Under the pieces are notes generated by a model, which was not told the origin of the DNA, searched no databases, and saw only the letters and a list, made by a program, of their open reading frames with translations. The position numbers were made by a program, and so were the translations under genes. This document shows positions 33,894 to 42,016 of a stretch of DNA of 64,000 bases, in pieces (within the stretch, counting starts at the first letter, position 1; each line of letters begins with the position of its first letter). Source of the stretch: Ramlibacter tataouinensis TTB310 (lineage in GTDB: Bacteria; Pseudomonadota; Gammaproteobacteria; Burkholderiales; Burkholderiaceae_C); assembly GCF_000215705.1 (NCBI RefSeq), contig NC_015677.1:3546001-3610000 (forward strand), given 5' to 3'.

Positions 33894-34904
33894 ATGCCCC
33901 CTACCTTTGCGCGCCGCCGCCTGCTGGCGCTGGCGGCCGGCGCCCTGGCTACGCCGGCGCTGGCCCAGACCCCTGCCGCCGCGCCCCGGAGCAACCCCGC
34001 GCCTGCCTGGCCCACCAAGCCCGTCAAGATCATGGTCGGCTTTCCCGGCGGCTCCACGCCCGACCTGGTGGCCCGCACCATCGCCGAGCCCCTGTCCAAG
34101 GCGCTGGGCCAGCCGGTGATCGTGGAGAACCGGCCCGGCGCCGGCGGCAACATCGCCGCCGACATGGTGGCCAAGGCCAGCGACCAGCACACCATCGGCG
34201 TGATGATCAACGGCAACATGACCATCGCCAAGCTGCTGAACCCGGCGACGCCCTACGACCCGATCAAGGACCTGGCGCCCATCAGCCTGATCGGCACGGC
34301 GCCGCTGATGCTCACCGCGCCGGCCGACGCGCCGGGCGCCAACGCGCAGGACTGGTTCGTGCAGGCGCGCAACGCCGGCGACAAGTGGAGCTACGGCACG
34401 CCCGGGGTGGGCACCGTGGGCCACATCGGCATGGAGCTGCTCAAGACCAAGACCAACATCAACCCGGTGCACGTGCCCTATCCGGGCAATCCGCAGGTGA
34501 TCAACGCCATGATCGGCGGACAGATCCAGCTGTCGCTGCTGCCCCCGGGCCTGGCCGTGGCCCAGGTGCGCGCCGGCAAGCTCAAGGCCATCGGCGTGAC
34601 CTCTCTGGGCCGCAGCCCGCTGGTGCCCGAGTACCCCAGCCTGGACGAGCTGGGCATCACGCGTGGCTTCCAGCTGGAGATCTGGACCGCTGCGGCCGCG
34701 CCGGCCTCCATGCCCCGGCCCGTCGTCAGCCGCCTGTCGGCGCTGATCGCCGAGATCGCCCGCAGCCCCGAAGTGCGCCAGAAGCTTTTCCAGCAGGGCT
34801 GGCAGGTGGCCGGCACCTCGGCCGAGGGACTGGCGCTGCGCATCAAGAACGACACCAACCTGCTGGGCGGCGTCATCGCCATGCGCGGCATCAAGGCCGA
34901 ATAG
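33894..34904 (+). CDS. Bug-family (tripartite tricarboxylate transporter-type) solute-binding protein
   Basis: Periplasmic binding protein of 336 residues, TctC/Bug family. The signal peptide carries consecutive arginines (FARRRLLALAAGALATPALA), so Tat export is possible. Landmarks are VKIMVGFPGGSTPDLVARTI, VENRPGAGGNIAADMVAKA, VPYPGNPQVINAMIGGQI and LVPEYPSLDELG. ATG 33894 follows AGAGGAAG; an upstream TTG is less likely. It stands alone, with no membrane transporter genes, like many Bug proteins of this group. The ligand is unknown. Confidence 0.92.
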   Translation: MPPTFARRRLLALAAGALATPALAQTPAAAPRSNPAPAWPTKPVKIMVGFPGGSTPDLVARTIAEPLSKALGQPVIVENRPGAGGNIAADMVAKASDQHTIGVMINGNMTIAKLLNPATPYDPIKDLAPISLIGTAPLMLTAPADAPGANAQDWFVQARNAGDKWSYGTPGVGTVGHIGMELLKTKTNINPVHVPYPGNPQVINAMIGGQIQLSLLPPGLAVAQVRAGKLKAIGVTSLGRSPLVPEYPSLDELGITRGFQLEIWTAAAAPASMPRPVVSRLSALIAEIARSPEVRQKLFQQGWQVAGTSAEGLALRIKNDTNLLGGVIAMRGIKAE

Positions 34905-35715
34905 GCGCTTGCTTCAGCGTCCGCACGGCCCGCTTCGCGATGTAGGCGGTGGCCGGGCCGGGCGCCTCGCGTGACCAGCGTGCGGCCAGCGCCTCCACCC
35001 ACCGCGGCTGGCTCTTGCTCGCGTCGTTGAGCCAGTTCGCCACCGAGTTCTGCACATAGCGGCTGGGGTCGGCCTTGAGCGGCTCCAGCAGCGGCAGTGC
35101 CCGCCACGGCTCGGCCTTGAGCGCCTCGACCTGGGCGCACCACACGCCGCGCGGCCGGGTGGCCTCGCTGGCAAAGCGGCGGATGTTCTCGTCGGCATCC
35201 CGCACCCAGGGCTGCAGCAGGCGCACCGCCACGTCGATGTCGCCCGCCACCTCGTCGCGCACCGCCATCCAGGCGATCTCGCGCACGCCGAAATGCGCAT
35301 CGGCCGCGAAGCGCCGCACCGACCTGAGCTTGTCCTCCAGGGGCATGGCCGCGAACTGCACCCACTGCGCCGCCCAGCACCGGGCGATGTCGCTGGGGTG
35401 GGTGGCCAGCGCATGGGCGATGGCGTCGCGGTCGGCGCGCGGCTGCGCCATCTCGTACAGCGCGCGGGCCACCAGGGCGTGGCGCTTCATGGGCTTGATG
35501 GCCGGCAGCATGGCCAGCGTATCGGCCAGCAGCTCGGCCTCGCCGTCCAGGCCGATGCGCGCCGCCACGCCGCGCGCCAGCCGCGCGAGATCCACGGCCA
35601 GGAACTCGGTCAGGCAGACCGTGGGCAGCAGGCCGTCGTTCAAGGCTTCCAGCACCTCGGGCGGGATGGCGGCAACGCGCGCCGCGCCTTTGCGCGCCAG
35701 CAGGTGCTGGACCAT
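34891..35715 (-). CDS. HEAT-repeat protein, DNA alkylation repair (AlkC/AlkD)-like
   Basis: All-helical protein of 274 residues built from HEAT-like repeats (clear helices around residues 110-135, 140-165, 170-200 and 205-225). Segments FGVREIAWMAVRDEVAGDI, IRRFASEATRPRGVW and RYVQNSVANWLNDASKSQP match the DNA-alkylation-repair family, whose members remove N3- and N7-alkylated purines. The critical catalytic Asp/Trp/Arg set was not checked against a structure, so activity is uncertain. It overlaps the convergent Bug gene by 14 bases and lies just downstream of the SCO gene. Confidence 0.75.
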   Translation of the reverse strand: MVQHLLARKGAARVAAIPPEVLEALNDGLLPTVCLTEFLAVDLARLARGVAARIGLDGEAELLADTLAMLPAIKPMKRHALVARALYEMAQPRADRDAIAHALATHPSDIARCWAAQWVQFAAMPLEDKLRSVRRFAADAHFGVREIAWMAVRDEVAGDIDVAVRLLQPWVRDADENIRRFASEATRPRGVWCAQVEALKAEPWRALPLLEPLKADPSRYVQNSVANWLNDASKSQPRWVEALAARWSREAPGPATAYIAKRAVRTLKQAPIRP

Positions 35716-35728
35716 CGCCCGCGCCCGC

Positions 35729-36325
35729 TCAGGCCTGCTGCTGCCCCAGCAGCAGGCGGATGTCGCCGGCCAGCGCCTGCGGGCCGGTGCCGGGCCGGGT
35801 GTACAGCCGCAGCCGGCCCTGCGGGTCGTAGACGAAGCTGGCGGCCGAGTGGTCCATGGTGTAGCTGGTGGGCGTCTTGCCTTCCACCTTCTTGTAGTAG
35901 ACCTTGAAGTCCTTGGCCAGGGCGGCCAGCTGGTCGGGGCCGGCGGGACGCAGGGCGACGAAGCCGGGGTCGAAGTTGGCCATGTAGGCCCTGAGCACCT
36001 CGGGCGTGTCGCGCTCGGGATCCACCGTGACGAAGATGCCCTGCAGCCGGTCGCCCTGCGGGCCCAGCAGCCGCTTGACCTCGGCCAGCTCGGCCAGCGC
36101 CGTCGGGCACACGTCGGGGCACTGGGTGAAGCCGAAGAACACCACCACGGCCTTGCCTTGGAAGTCCTTCAGGCTGCGCGGCTGGCCGCTGGCGTCCGCC
36201 AGCTGGAAGTCCTTGGCGTAGTCGGCGCCTGTGATGTCGATGGAGGTGAACTGCGGCTTGGCTTCGCCGCAGGCGGCCAGCGCCGCGGCGGCGGCCAGGA
36301 AGGTCAGGGCATGTCGGCGTTGCAT
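35729..36325 (-). CDS. SCO1/SenC-family copper chaperone
   Basis: Membrane- or lipid-anchored periplasmic thioredoxin-fold protein that helps load the CuA centre of cytochrome oxidase. It has 198 residues; the signal FLAAAAALAACGEA has a lipobox-like LAAC, so Cys19 may be lipidated. The copper ligands are the CPDVC pair and the His in MDHSAASFVYDP. The start MQRRHAL is set by family length. It lies 17 bases after ctaB on the same strand, as part of the cta assembly block. It is unrelated to selenium despite the old name SenC. Confidence 0.93.
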   Translation of the reverse strand: MQRRHALTFLAAAAALAACGEAKPQFTSIDITGADYAKDFQLADASGQPRSLKDFQGKAVVVFFGFTQCPDVCPTALAELAEVKRLLGPQGDRLQGIFVTVDPERDTPEVLRAYMANFDPGFVALRPAGPDQLAALAKDFKVYYKKVEGKTPTSYTMDHSAASFVYDPQGRLRLYTRPGTGPQALAGDIRLLLGQQQA

Positions 36326-36342
36326 GGCGGTCTTCGGCGGTT

Positions 36343-37212
36343 TCAGAGCAGATAGTGGTCCAGCAGCAGCGCCCCGAACAGCACGGCGAGGTGGATCAGC
36401 GAGAAGCGGAAGGTGCGGCGGGCCAGTGCGTCGGAGTACTCGCGCCACAGCCGGAAGCCGTAGGCGCAGAAACCCAGGCTCAGCACCAGCGCCGCCGCCA
36501 GGTACAGCCAGGAGCTCATGCCGTAGGCGAAGGGCATCAGGCAGGCGGCCAGCAGCACCAGCGTGTACAGGAAGATCTGCAGCCGGGTGAACTCGTTGCC
36601 GTGCGTGACCGGCAGCATGGGCAGGCCGGACTTGCGGTAATCCTCCACCCGGTACAGCGCCAGCGCCCAGAAGTGCGGCGGCGTCCACAGGAAGATGATC
36701 AGGAACAGGATCAGCGCCTCCGGCCCGACCTCGCCCGTCATCGCCGCCCATCCCAGCACCGGCGGCATGGCGCCCGAGGCGCCGCCGATCACGATGTTCT
36801 GCGGCGTCAGCGGCTTGAGGATCACGGTGTAGACCACGGCGTAGCCCACGAAGGTGGCGAAGGTGAGCCACATGGTCAGCGGGTTCACCCAGCGGTACAG
36901 CAGCCATGAGCCCAGGGCACACAGCACGGCGGCGAACAGCAGCGTCTGCGTGTCGGACAGCTCGCCCTTGGCGGTGGGCCGCCAGGCGGTGCGCTTCATC
37001 TTGGCGTCTATGCCTTTTTCCACCAGGCAGTTGAAGGCCGCGGCCGCCCCCGCGACCAGCCAGATGCCCAGGGCCGCGGCGGCGCCCAGCGCGAGTTCGG
37101 CCGGTCGCGGCACGCCCGGCACGGCCAGCACCATGCCGATGACCGCGCAGAACACGATCAGCTGCACCACGCGCGGCTTGGTCAGGGCGTAGAACTGCGC
37201 CAGCCGCGTCAT
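36343..37212 (-). CDS. ctaB: Protoheme IX farnesyltransferase (heme O synthase)
   Basis: Integral membrane UbiA-family prenyltransferase that converts heme B to heme O for the aa3 oxidase. It has 289 residues and about nine helices. Diphosphate-binding motifs are [15 protein letters not shown] (N-x3-D-x3-D/K-type) and a second one around [15 protein letters not shown]. The start [18 protein letters not shown] is the family start and overlaps ctaA by four bases. Together with CtaA it supplies heme A. Confidence 0.95.
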   Translation of the reverse strand: MTRLAQFYALTKPRVVQLIVFCAVIGMVLAVPGVPRPAELALGAAAALGIWLVAGAAAAFNCLVEKGIDAKMKRTAWRPTAKGELSDTQTLLFAAVLCALGSWLLYRWVNPLTMWLTFATFVGYAVVYTVILKPLTPQNIVIGGASGAMPPVLGWAAMTGEVGPEALILFLIIFLWTPPHFWALALYRVEDYRKSGLPMLPVTHGNEFTRLQIFLYTLVLLAACLMPFAYGMSSWLYLAAALVLSLGFCAYGFRLWREYSDALARRTFRFSLIHLAVLFGALLLDHYLL

Positions 37213-38402
37213 GGTCTTACTCCCTCTCCTTCCGGGTAAGGTCTCGCCCCCCGGGCCCTCACCCCGCCTTCGCCCAGAGGGAGAGGGGAAGATGCGCTCT
37301 CGCACCAGGCCCAGGTGAAGACCACCACCAGCGCCGCCGCGCCGCCGGTGTGGCCCACCGCCGCCAGCAGCGGCCAGCCCAGGACCACGTTGGACAGGCC
37401 CGTGGCCAGCTGCAGCGCCGCCAGGCCGGCCATCCAGCGCGCCTGGTGGCGCAAGCCCGCGCCGTGCAGCCGCCAGGCCAGCAGCGCCAGCACGGCCAGC
37501 ACCAGGTAGGCCGCCAGCCGGTGCGCGTAGTGGATGGCCGTCAGCGCCGCGAAGCTGATGTGCTCGCCCGAGCCGCTCTTGCCCAGCTCGCGCCACAGCT
37601 CGAAGCCCTGGCGGAAATCCATGGGGGGCCACCACTGCCCCTGGCACGCCGGGAACTCGGCACAGGCCAGCACCGCGTAATTGGTGCTGACCCAGCCGCC
37701 CAGAGCGATCTGCAGCCACAGCAGCGCGAAGCCGGCGGCCAGGCCGGCGCGCAGCGCGGGCGGCAAGGCCAGCGGCGCGCGCCCGTCCTTCGCCTGCGCG
37801 TACGAGACCGCCTGCCGGCACAGCAAGGCCAGCAGCACCAGCCCGCCCAGCAGGTGCAGGGTGACGATGGCCGGGAACAGCTTCATGGTCACGGTGAGCG
37901 CGCCGAAAGCGCCCTGCAGGCACACCCAGACCAGGGTGGCCGTCGGCCACCACGGGTTCAGCACCGCCGCCTGCTCCCCCGTGCCGCGCCTACGCAGCCA
38001 CCAGGTGGCCGCGGCCAGCGTCAGGATCAGCACGCCCACGCCGCTGGCCAGGTAGCGGTGGATCATCTCGATCCAGGCCTTGCCGTGCGTCACCGGGCCG
38101 GTGGGCATGGCGGCCTGCGCCTGGGTGATCTCGGCGCGCGCGCCCAGGGGGCTGGCCTGCCCGTAGCAGCCGGGCCAGTCGGGGCAGCCCAGGCCCGAGT
38201 CGGTCAGGCGGGTGAAGGCGCCGAACAGCACCAGGTCGAAGGTGAGGAACAGCGTCAGCAGGGTCAGCGCGGACAGCCGCCGCGCCGCCGAGGCCTGGCG
38301 GTTGCGCAGCCACACCCAGGCCAGCGGGCCGAGCGCGACCACGACGCCCAGCGCCATCAGCTGCAGCGCGGGCGACAGGTCGTACAGCGGCTGCGCGTCC
38401 AT
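37209..38402 (-). CDS. ctaA: Heme A synthase (COX15/CtaA family)
   Basis: Membrane enzyme that oxidises heme O to heme A. It has 397 residues and eight helices. The four conserved heme-ligand histidines lie in [33 protein letters not shown] and [12 protein letters not shown]; Cys pairs such as LGCPDWPGC and LACAEFPAC follow the family pattern. The last 25 or so residues ([20 protein letters not shown]) are encoded by a repeat element and are not part of the family. The stop overlaps the ctaB start by four bases. Confidence 0.94.
   Translation of the reverse strand: MDAQPLYDLSPALQLMALGVVVALGPLAWVWLRNRQASAARRLSALTLLTLFLTFDLVLFGAFTRLTDSGLGCPDWPGCYGQASPLGARAEITQAQAAMPTGPVTHGKAWIEMIHRYLASGVGVLILTLAAATWWLRRRGTGEQAAVLNPWWPTATLVWVCLQGAFGALTVTMKLFPAIVTLHLLGGLVLLALLCRQAVSYAQAKDGRAPLALPPALRAGLAAGFALLWLQIALGGWVSTNYAVLACAEFPACQGQWWPPMDFRQGFELWRELGKSGSGEHISFAALTAIHYAHRLAAYLVLAVLALLAWRLHGAGLRHQARWMAGLAALQLATGLSNVVLGWPLLAAVGHTGGAAALVVVFTWAWCESASSPLPLGEGGVRARGARPYPEGEGVRP
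37221..37288. repeat. Interspersed palindromic-type repeat at the ctaA 3' end
   Basis: CCCTCTCC (37222-37229) and GGGAGAGGGG (37279-37288) form inverted arms around a C-rich core with CCCTCACCCC. It resembles the element at 4970-5003 and the CCCTCACCCC...GAGAGGG repeats common between proteobacterial genes. It is translated as the last residues of CtaA. Confidence 0.5.
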
Positions 38403-39133
38403 CAGCGCTCCCGCGCCGGGCGCCCGGCCTGGTCCCAGGAGGAGGAGGCGCGCAGCAGCCGGTCGATGTCGCGCTTGACCCTGGCCGCACCCTCCCGGTC
38501 GAGGCCGGCGGGGAACCGCATCATCCAGTTGCCCATGGGATCGACCAGGTACAGGTGGTCGTCCAGCTGCCGCCCGGCGGCGGGCGCCAGCCACTGCGCG
38601 AGCCGCTGCCGGTCGACGCGCAGCACCGTGGCCTGGGCCACCGCGGGCTGCAGCGCCGGCGCGATCGGCGCCAGGTCGTTGACCAGCCAGACCCAGTCCA
38701 GCCGGTCCTTGTCCCTGCCCAGGGATTCGCGCAGCTGCCGCTGCAGGTACAGGTGGTTCTCGCAGGCCGCACCGCACTGGCCGCCGGCGACGCTGACCAG
38801 CAGCCACTGGCCGCGCAGCTCGGGCAGGGGCACGGGCCGGCCCTCCAGCGTGACGCCGGTCAGCGCCGGCACCGGCCGCTGCGGCTCGATCAGCTCGCCG
38901 AAATTGCGCCGGCCCTCCGGCCGCACCACGTAGTAGGTGAAGTAGGAGGCGAGCACGGGCGCGGCGCACACCAGCAGCACGGCCAGCATCTTCCAGCGGC
39001 CGGCGGCGGTGCGCCGCGCGTCCCGCTCGGCCGCTCCCTGGGGGCTGGGCAGCGAGTGCACCGACAGCTGGAGCGGCTCGTCAAGCACGCGGGAACCGCC
39101 GGCGCCGGGGGGCGATGAATTGGAACCAGACAT
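38402..39133 (-). CDS. SCO-like thioredoxin-fold membrane protein of the cta cluster
   Basis: No named function. The 243-residue protein has one membrane helix (residues about 49-68, MLAVLLVCAAPVLASYFTYY) and a periplasmic domain with a CxxxC pair (GGQCGAACENHLYLQ) and a later His in LDDHLYLVDPMGNWM, the same ligand pattern as SCO1. It is probably a second copper or thiol helper for oxidase assembly. It lies between SURF1 and ctaA, a conserved position in Comamonadaceae. ATG 39133 overlaps surf1 by 53 bases; GTG at 39088 would cut the overlap to eight. Confidence 0.75.
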   Translation of the reverse strand: MSGSNSSPPGAGGSRVLDEPLQLSVHSLPSPQGAAERDARRTAAGRWKMLAVLLVCAAPVLASYFTYYVVRPEGRRNFGELIEPQRPVPALTGVTLEGRPVPLPELRGQWLLVSVAGGQCGAACENHLYLQRQLRESLGRDKDRLDWVWLVNDLAPIAPALQPAVAQATVLRVDRQRLAQWLAPAAGRQLDDHLYLVDPMGNWMMRFPAGLDREGAARVKRDIDRLLRASSSWDQAGRPARER

Positions 39134-39806
39134 AGAGGATGAGGATCACGCCTGCGATGGCCCACCATTGGGCGGCATAGCCGTAGTTCTTGTCGGCGCC
39201 GCTGGCCGGCGCCGGCCAGTCGCGCGACAGGCCTTCGGACGCCTCGCCCAGCTGCTGCACCGAGCCCGCCTCCCACAGCGGCAGGCCGGTCTCGGCGCGA
39301 AAGCCCGCAAGGTCGAGATTCTGCCGGATGGGCCCCTGCCCCGCGCCGTCGAATTCGTATAGCTTGGCCGGCGGCGGGGCGATGCGCCCCTGCACCACCA
39401 CCTCCCCGGGCGGGGTCTGGACGGCGGGCAGGCGCTGGCGGTCCAGGAAGTCGCGCGGCGCCCAGCCGCGCTGCACCAGCACGGTGTCCCCGCTGCCGGC
39501 CAGGCGCAGCGGTGTCGCCACGTAAAAGCCGACACGGCCCTGCATCTGCCGGTTGTCCAGGAACACCGTGCGCCCGGGCACCCAGGTGCCGCGCAGCTCG
39601 ATGCGCCGGTGCAGCACGGGCGCTATGTCTTCGATAGCATCCAAGCGAGGCTGCACCAAGGGCGCAAGCGCTCTTCTCTCCTCGATCGAAGCCTGCAGGG
39701 CAAGCTTCTGCTGGGCCCGGCCGAGCTGCCAGAAGCCCAGCGCGGTGGTGGCGGCAATGCCCGAGGCGGCCGCCAGGCCGGCCAGCCAGGAGCGTGTGGC
39801 CCTCAC
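39081..39806 (-). CDS. SURF1-family cytochrome oxidase biogenesis protein
   Basis: Inner-membrane assembly factor that helps insert heme A into subunit I. It has 241 residues with one helix at each end (WLAGLAAASGIAATTALGFWQLG and AGVILILYVWFQFI). Landmarks include FWQLGRAQQK, the RGTWVPGRTVFLDNRQ segment, VLVQRGWAPRDF and YAAQWWAIAGV. GTG at 39806 is the likely start because it gives the membrane helix at the right distance. The diverging DUF2909 gene starts 24 bases away. Confidence 0.9.
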   Translation of the reverse strand: MRATRSWLAGLAAASGIAATTALGFWQLGRAQQKLALQASIEERRALAPLVQPRLDAIEDIAPVLHRRIELRGTWVPGRTVFLDNRQMQGRVGFYVATPLRLAGSGDTVLVQRGWAPRDFLDRQRLPAVQTPPGEVVVQGRIAPPPAKLYEFDGAGQGPIRQNLDLAGFRAETGLPLWEAGSVQQLGEASEGLSRDWPAPASGADKNYGYAAQWWAIAGVILILYVWFQFIAPRRRRFPRA

Positions 39807-39830
39807 CGGGTCCCCCGGATAATGCGGGCC

Positions 39831-40052
39831 ATGAAATACCTCGTGCTGCTGGCCTTCATCGCCATCATCTGCAGCCTGGCCTCGGCCCTGTTCTTCATGA
39901 TGCGCGGCGGGCAGGAGGGCAAGCCCAAGTCCGGCCACATGGCCCGCGCCCTGGCTTTCCGCGTCGGCTTTTCCATCCTGCTGTTCCTGTGCCTGCTGGG
40001 GGCGTGGAAGCTGGGGTACATCAGCCCGACCGGCCTGCCTCTGAAAGGTTAG
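39831..40052 (+). CDS. DUF2909-family twin-helix membrane protein
   Basis: Small inner-membrane protein of 73 residues, with two helices (YLVLLAFIAIICSLASALFF and FRVGFSILLFLCLLGAW) joined by a basic loop. It is found beside cytochrome oxidase genes in Burkholderiales, so a role in oxidase assembly or stability is plausible but unproven. ATG 39831 gives the family start MKYLV; 39822 is an in-frame alternative. It is read opposite to the cta genes and ends at a terminator shared with subunit III. Confidence 0.85.
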   Translation: MKYLVLLAFIAIICSLASALFFMMRGGQEGKPKSGHMARALAFRVGFSILLFLCLLGAWKLGYISPTGLPLKG

Positions 40053-40065
40053 CTTCCACAAAGTA

Positions 40066-40092
40066 CAAGGCGCCCGTCAGGCGCCTTGTTTT
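40066..40092. terminator. Terminator between DUF2909 and subunit III genes
   Basis: CAAGGCGCC (40066-40074) pairs with GGCGCCTTG (40080-40088), then TTTT. It lies between two convergent genes. The T run follows on the plus strand (for the DUF2909 gene); the minus-strand side has only a short T stretch, so it may end both but is stronger for the plus strand. Confidence 0.82.
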
Positions 40093-40107
40093 CACCTCTC
40101 TATCGGC

Positions 40108-40989
40108 TCACAGCCAATAGACCAATACATACAGCCCCAGCCACACCACGTCCACGAAGTGCCAGTACCAGGCGGCGCCCTCGAAGCCGAAGTGGCGCTG
40201 GGGCGTGAAGTGGCCCTTCATCAGCCGCAGCGTGATGAACAGCAGCATCAGCATGCCCACCAGCACGTGGAAGCCGTGGAAGCCGGTCAACATGAAGAAG
40301 GTGGAGCCGTAGGCGCCGGACGTGAGCTTGAGGTTCAGGTCGCGGTAGGCGTGGATGTACTCGTAGGCCTGCACGCCCATGAAGGTCGCGCCCAGGATCA
40401 CGGTGATCCACATCCACAGGATGGTCTTGGCGCGCTTGCCCGCCACCAGGGCGTGGTGGGCGATGGTCAGCGTCACGCCCGAGGTCAGCAGCAGCGCGGT
40501 GTTGATGGTCGGCAGCGGCCAGGGGCCCATGGTCTGGAAGGGCTCGACGATGCCGCCCGGCGAGGCAGTGCTGCCGGGCGAAACGGTGGGCCAGGTGGCC
40601 TTGAAGTCGGGCCAGAGCAACGCATTGTCCAGGCCGCCCAGGCTGGGTACGGAATGCGAGCGCATCCACCACAGCGCGGTGAAGAAGGCGCCGAAGAACA
40701 TCACCTCCGAGAAGATGAACCAGCTCATGCTCCAGCGGTAGGACAGGTCGATCTTGCGGCTGTACTGCCCGCCCTCGCTCTCGCGCACCGCGTCGCGGAA
40801 CCACTGGAACAGCACGCCGAACAGCCAGGCCAGTCCGAAGAACAGCGACCACTTGCCCCACTGGATCCCGTTGATCCACTGGCCGGCGCCGAGGATCACC
40901 CAGAACAGGCCGAAGGCCGCGAAAGCCGGGTGCCTCGAAGGCTGGGGCACGTAGTAGTAGGGCGTGCTGCCGTGGGTGCTGGTACTCAT
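40108..40989 (-). CDS. ctaE: Cytochrome c oxidase subunit III
   Basis: Integral membrane subunit of aa3 cytochrome c oxidase that stabilises the catalytic core and proton uptake. It has 293 residues and seven helices, with family landmarks WSMSWFIFSEVMFFGAFFTA, HHALVAGKRAK and FHGFHVLVGMLMLLF, ending HFVDVVWLGLYVLVYWL. It is last of the ctaC-ctaD-ctaG-ctaE block read leftward. The 66-base gap to the DUF2970 gene contains a GT/CTGT simple repeat. Confidence 0.96.
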   Translation of the reverse strand: MSTSTHGSTPYYYVPQPSRHPAFAAFGLFWVILGAGQWINGIQWGKWSLFFGLAWLFGVLFQWFRDAVRESEGGQYSRKIDLSYRWSMSWFIFSEVMFFGAFFTALWWMRSHSVPSLGGLDNALLWPDFKATWPTVSPGSTASPGGIVEPFQTMGPWPLPTINTALLLTSGVTLTIAHHALVAGKRAKTILWMWITVILGATFMGVQAYEYIHAYRDLNLKLTSGAYGSTFFMLTGFHGFHVLVGMLMLLFITLRLMKGHFTPQRHFGFEGAAWYWHFVDVVWLGLYVLVYWL

Positions 40990-41015
40990 CTCGACTCCTG
41001 GTTCCCGAAACTCTG

Positions 41016-41046
41016 TGGTGTGTGTGTGTCTGTCTATCTGTCTGTA
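41016..41046. repeat. GT/CTGT simple repeat ahead of subunit III
   Basis: GTGGTGTGTGTGTGTCTGTCTATCTGTCTGT: about six GT pairs followed by degenerate TCTG tetramers, in the short gap between the DUF2970 stop and the ctaE start. In the minus-strand mRNA it reads as ACAG and CA repeats. It could vary in length by slippage; no coding role. Confidence 0.75.
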
Positions 41047-41055
41047 CGGCGCCGC

Positions 41056-41256
41056 TCAGCCGACCACCCAGTTCACCAGGGCGATCAGCCCGCCCACGAA
41101 CAGCGCCACGGCGACCAGGGCCACGACGATGATGTGCAACGGGTTGAGCTTGCCCAGGTCCTCCTGGTAGGCGCTGTTCTTGCGGATGCCCAGGAATGCC
41201 CAGGCCACGGCCTTGACGGTCTGGAGCACGGACCCTCTGCGCTGCTGCTCGGGCAT
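41056..41256 (-). CDS. DUF2970-family small membrane protein
   Basis: Small inner-membrane protein of 66 residues (start MPEQQRRGS) with a cytoplasmic N-terminus (KAVAWAFLGIRKNSAYQEDL) and one C-terminal helix (IIVVALVAVALFVGGLIALV). DUF2970 proteins are regularly encoded between cox11 and coxIII in betaproteobacteria, and a structural or assembly role is assumed. It starts 14 bases after ctaG ends, on the same strand. Confidence 0.88.
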   Translation of the reverse strand: MPEQQRRGSVLQTVKAVAWAFLGIRKNSAYQEDLGKLNPLHIIVVALVAVALFVGGLIALVNWVVG

Positions 41257-41270
41257 GGTCGTGCAGGCGC

Positions 41271-41858
41271 TCACGAGCGCGGCTCCGGGGTGGCGGTGGT
41301 CGCCGTCGGTTCGGCCGGCACCTTGGCGCCGACCTCGAAGAAGGTGTAGGACAGCGTGATGGTGGTCACGTCCTTGGGCAGCCGGGGATCGATGACGAAG
41401 GCTACCGGCCATTCCTTCTTCTCGCCCGGCTCCAGCGTGTACTGGTTGAAGCAGAAGCATTCCAGCTTGTTGAAGTGCGCGGCCGAGTTGCGGGGCGCGT
41501 AGCTGGGGATGGCCTGGGCCGCCATCTTGCGGTTCTGCACGTTCTGGAATTCGTACACCACGGTGGCCAGCTGGCCGGGATGCACCTGGACCGACGCCTG
41601 CGCCGGCTTGAAATGCCAGGGGCCGCGCGCGTTGGCGTCGAACTCCACCGTGATCAGCCGGCTGGTGTCCACCTGCGTGTTGGCCGCGGCCCGGGACGTG
41701 CCGGGCACCTGCTTCTCGCCGACCGCCAGCACGTTGATGCCCAGCGCCTCGCAGATGTGCTCGTAGATCGGCACCAGGGCGTAGCCGAAGGCGAACATGC
41801 CGGCCGCCACCACCAGCAGCTTGCCGACCATCTTGGCGTTCTGTGCGCGGATGCTCAT
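41271..41858 (-). CDS. ctaG: Cytochrome c oxidase assembly protein CtaG/Cox11
   Basis: Copper chaperone that delivers copper to the CuB site of subunit I. It has 195 residues: one N-terminal helix (VGKLLVVAAGMFAFGYALV) and a periplasmic domain with the copper-binding motif ECFCFNQ (Cys-Phe-Cys) and VDPRLP-like IDPRLPKDVTTITLSYTFF. Located between ctaD with the tiny assembly protein and ctaE, the classic order. The C-terminal tail is Ala/Thr/Glu/Pro-rich and not conserved. Confidence 0.95.
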   Translation of the reverse strand: MSIRAQNAKMVGKLLVVAAGMFAFGYALVPIYEHICEALGINVLAVGEKQVPGTSRAAANTQVDTSRLITVEFDANARGPWHFKPAQASVQVHPGQLATVVYEFQNVQNRKMAAQAIPSYAPRNSAAHFNKLECFCFNQYTLEPGEKKEWPVAFVIDPRLPKDVTTITLSYTFFEVGAKVPAEPTATTATPEPRS

Positions 41859-41862
41859 GACC

Positions 41863-41985
41863 CTACTTGCCCAGCAGCACCATCTTGGCGACGAAGCCGA
41901 TGAAGAAGACCGCCGCGATGGACACCAGGATCAGCGCCAGGCGCAGGTTGCCCTTCTTCCTGCGGTGATCGTCCGGGTTGCTCAC
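41863..41985 (-). CDS. Tiny cytochrome oxidase small assembly protein
   Basis: Forty residues, beginning with a GTG codon: SNPDDHRRKKGNLRLA, then one membrane helix (LILVSIAAVFFIGFVAKMVL) and LGK. This matches the small assembly proteins encoded between coxI and cox11 in many betaproteobacteria. It sits four bases before ctaG and 31 bases after ctaD, all on the minus strand. It is easy to miss because it is so short. Confidence 0.85.
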   Translation of the reverse strand: MSNPDDHRRKKGNLRLALILVSIAAVFFIGFVAKMVLLGK

Positions 41986-42016
41986 GGTACTGCGTCCTGT
42001 GCGGGAGGGGCGGCCT

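Noticed and set aside
35729..36325. Counting the SCO1/SenC-family gene as part of the selenium cluster because of its name
   Set aside because: This older SenC name refers to a copper chaperone with CPDVC and a conserved His, located in the cta cluster; it is unrelated to SenC of selenoneine synthesis.
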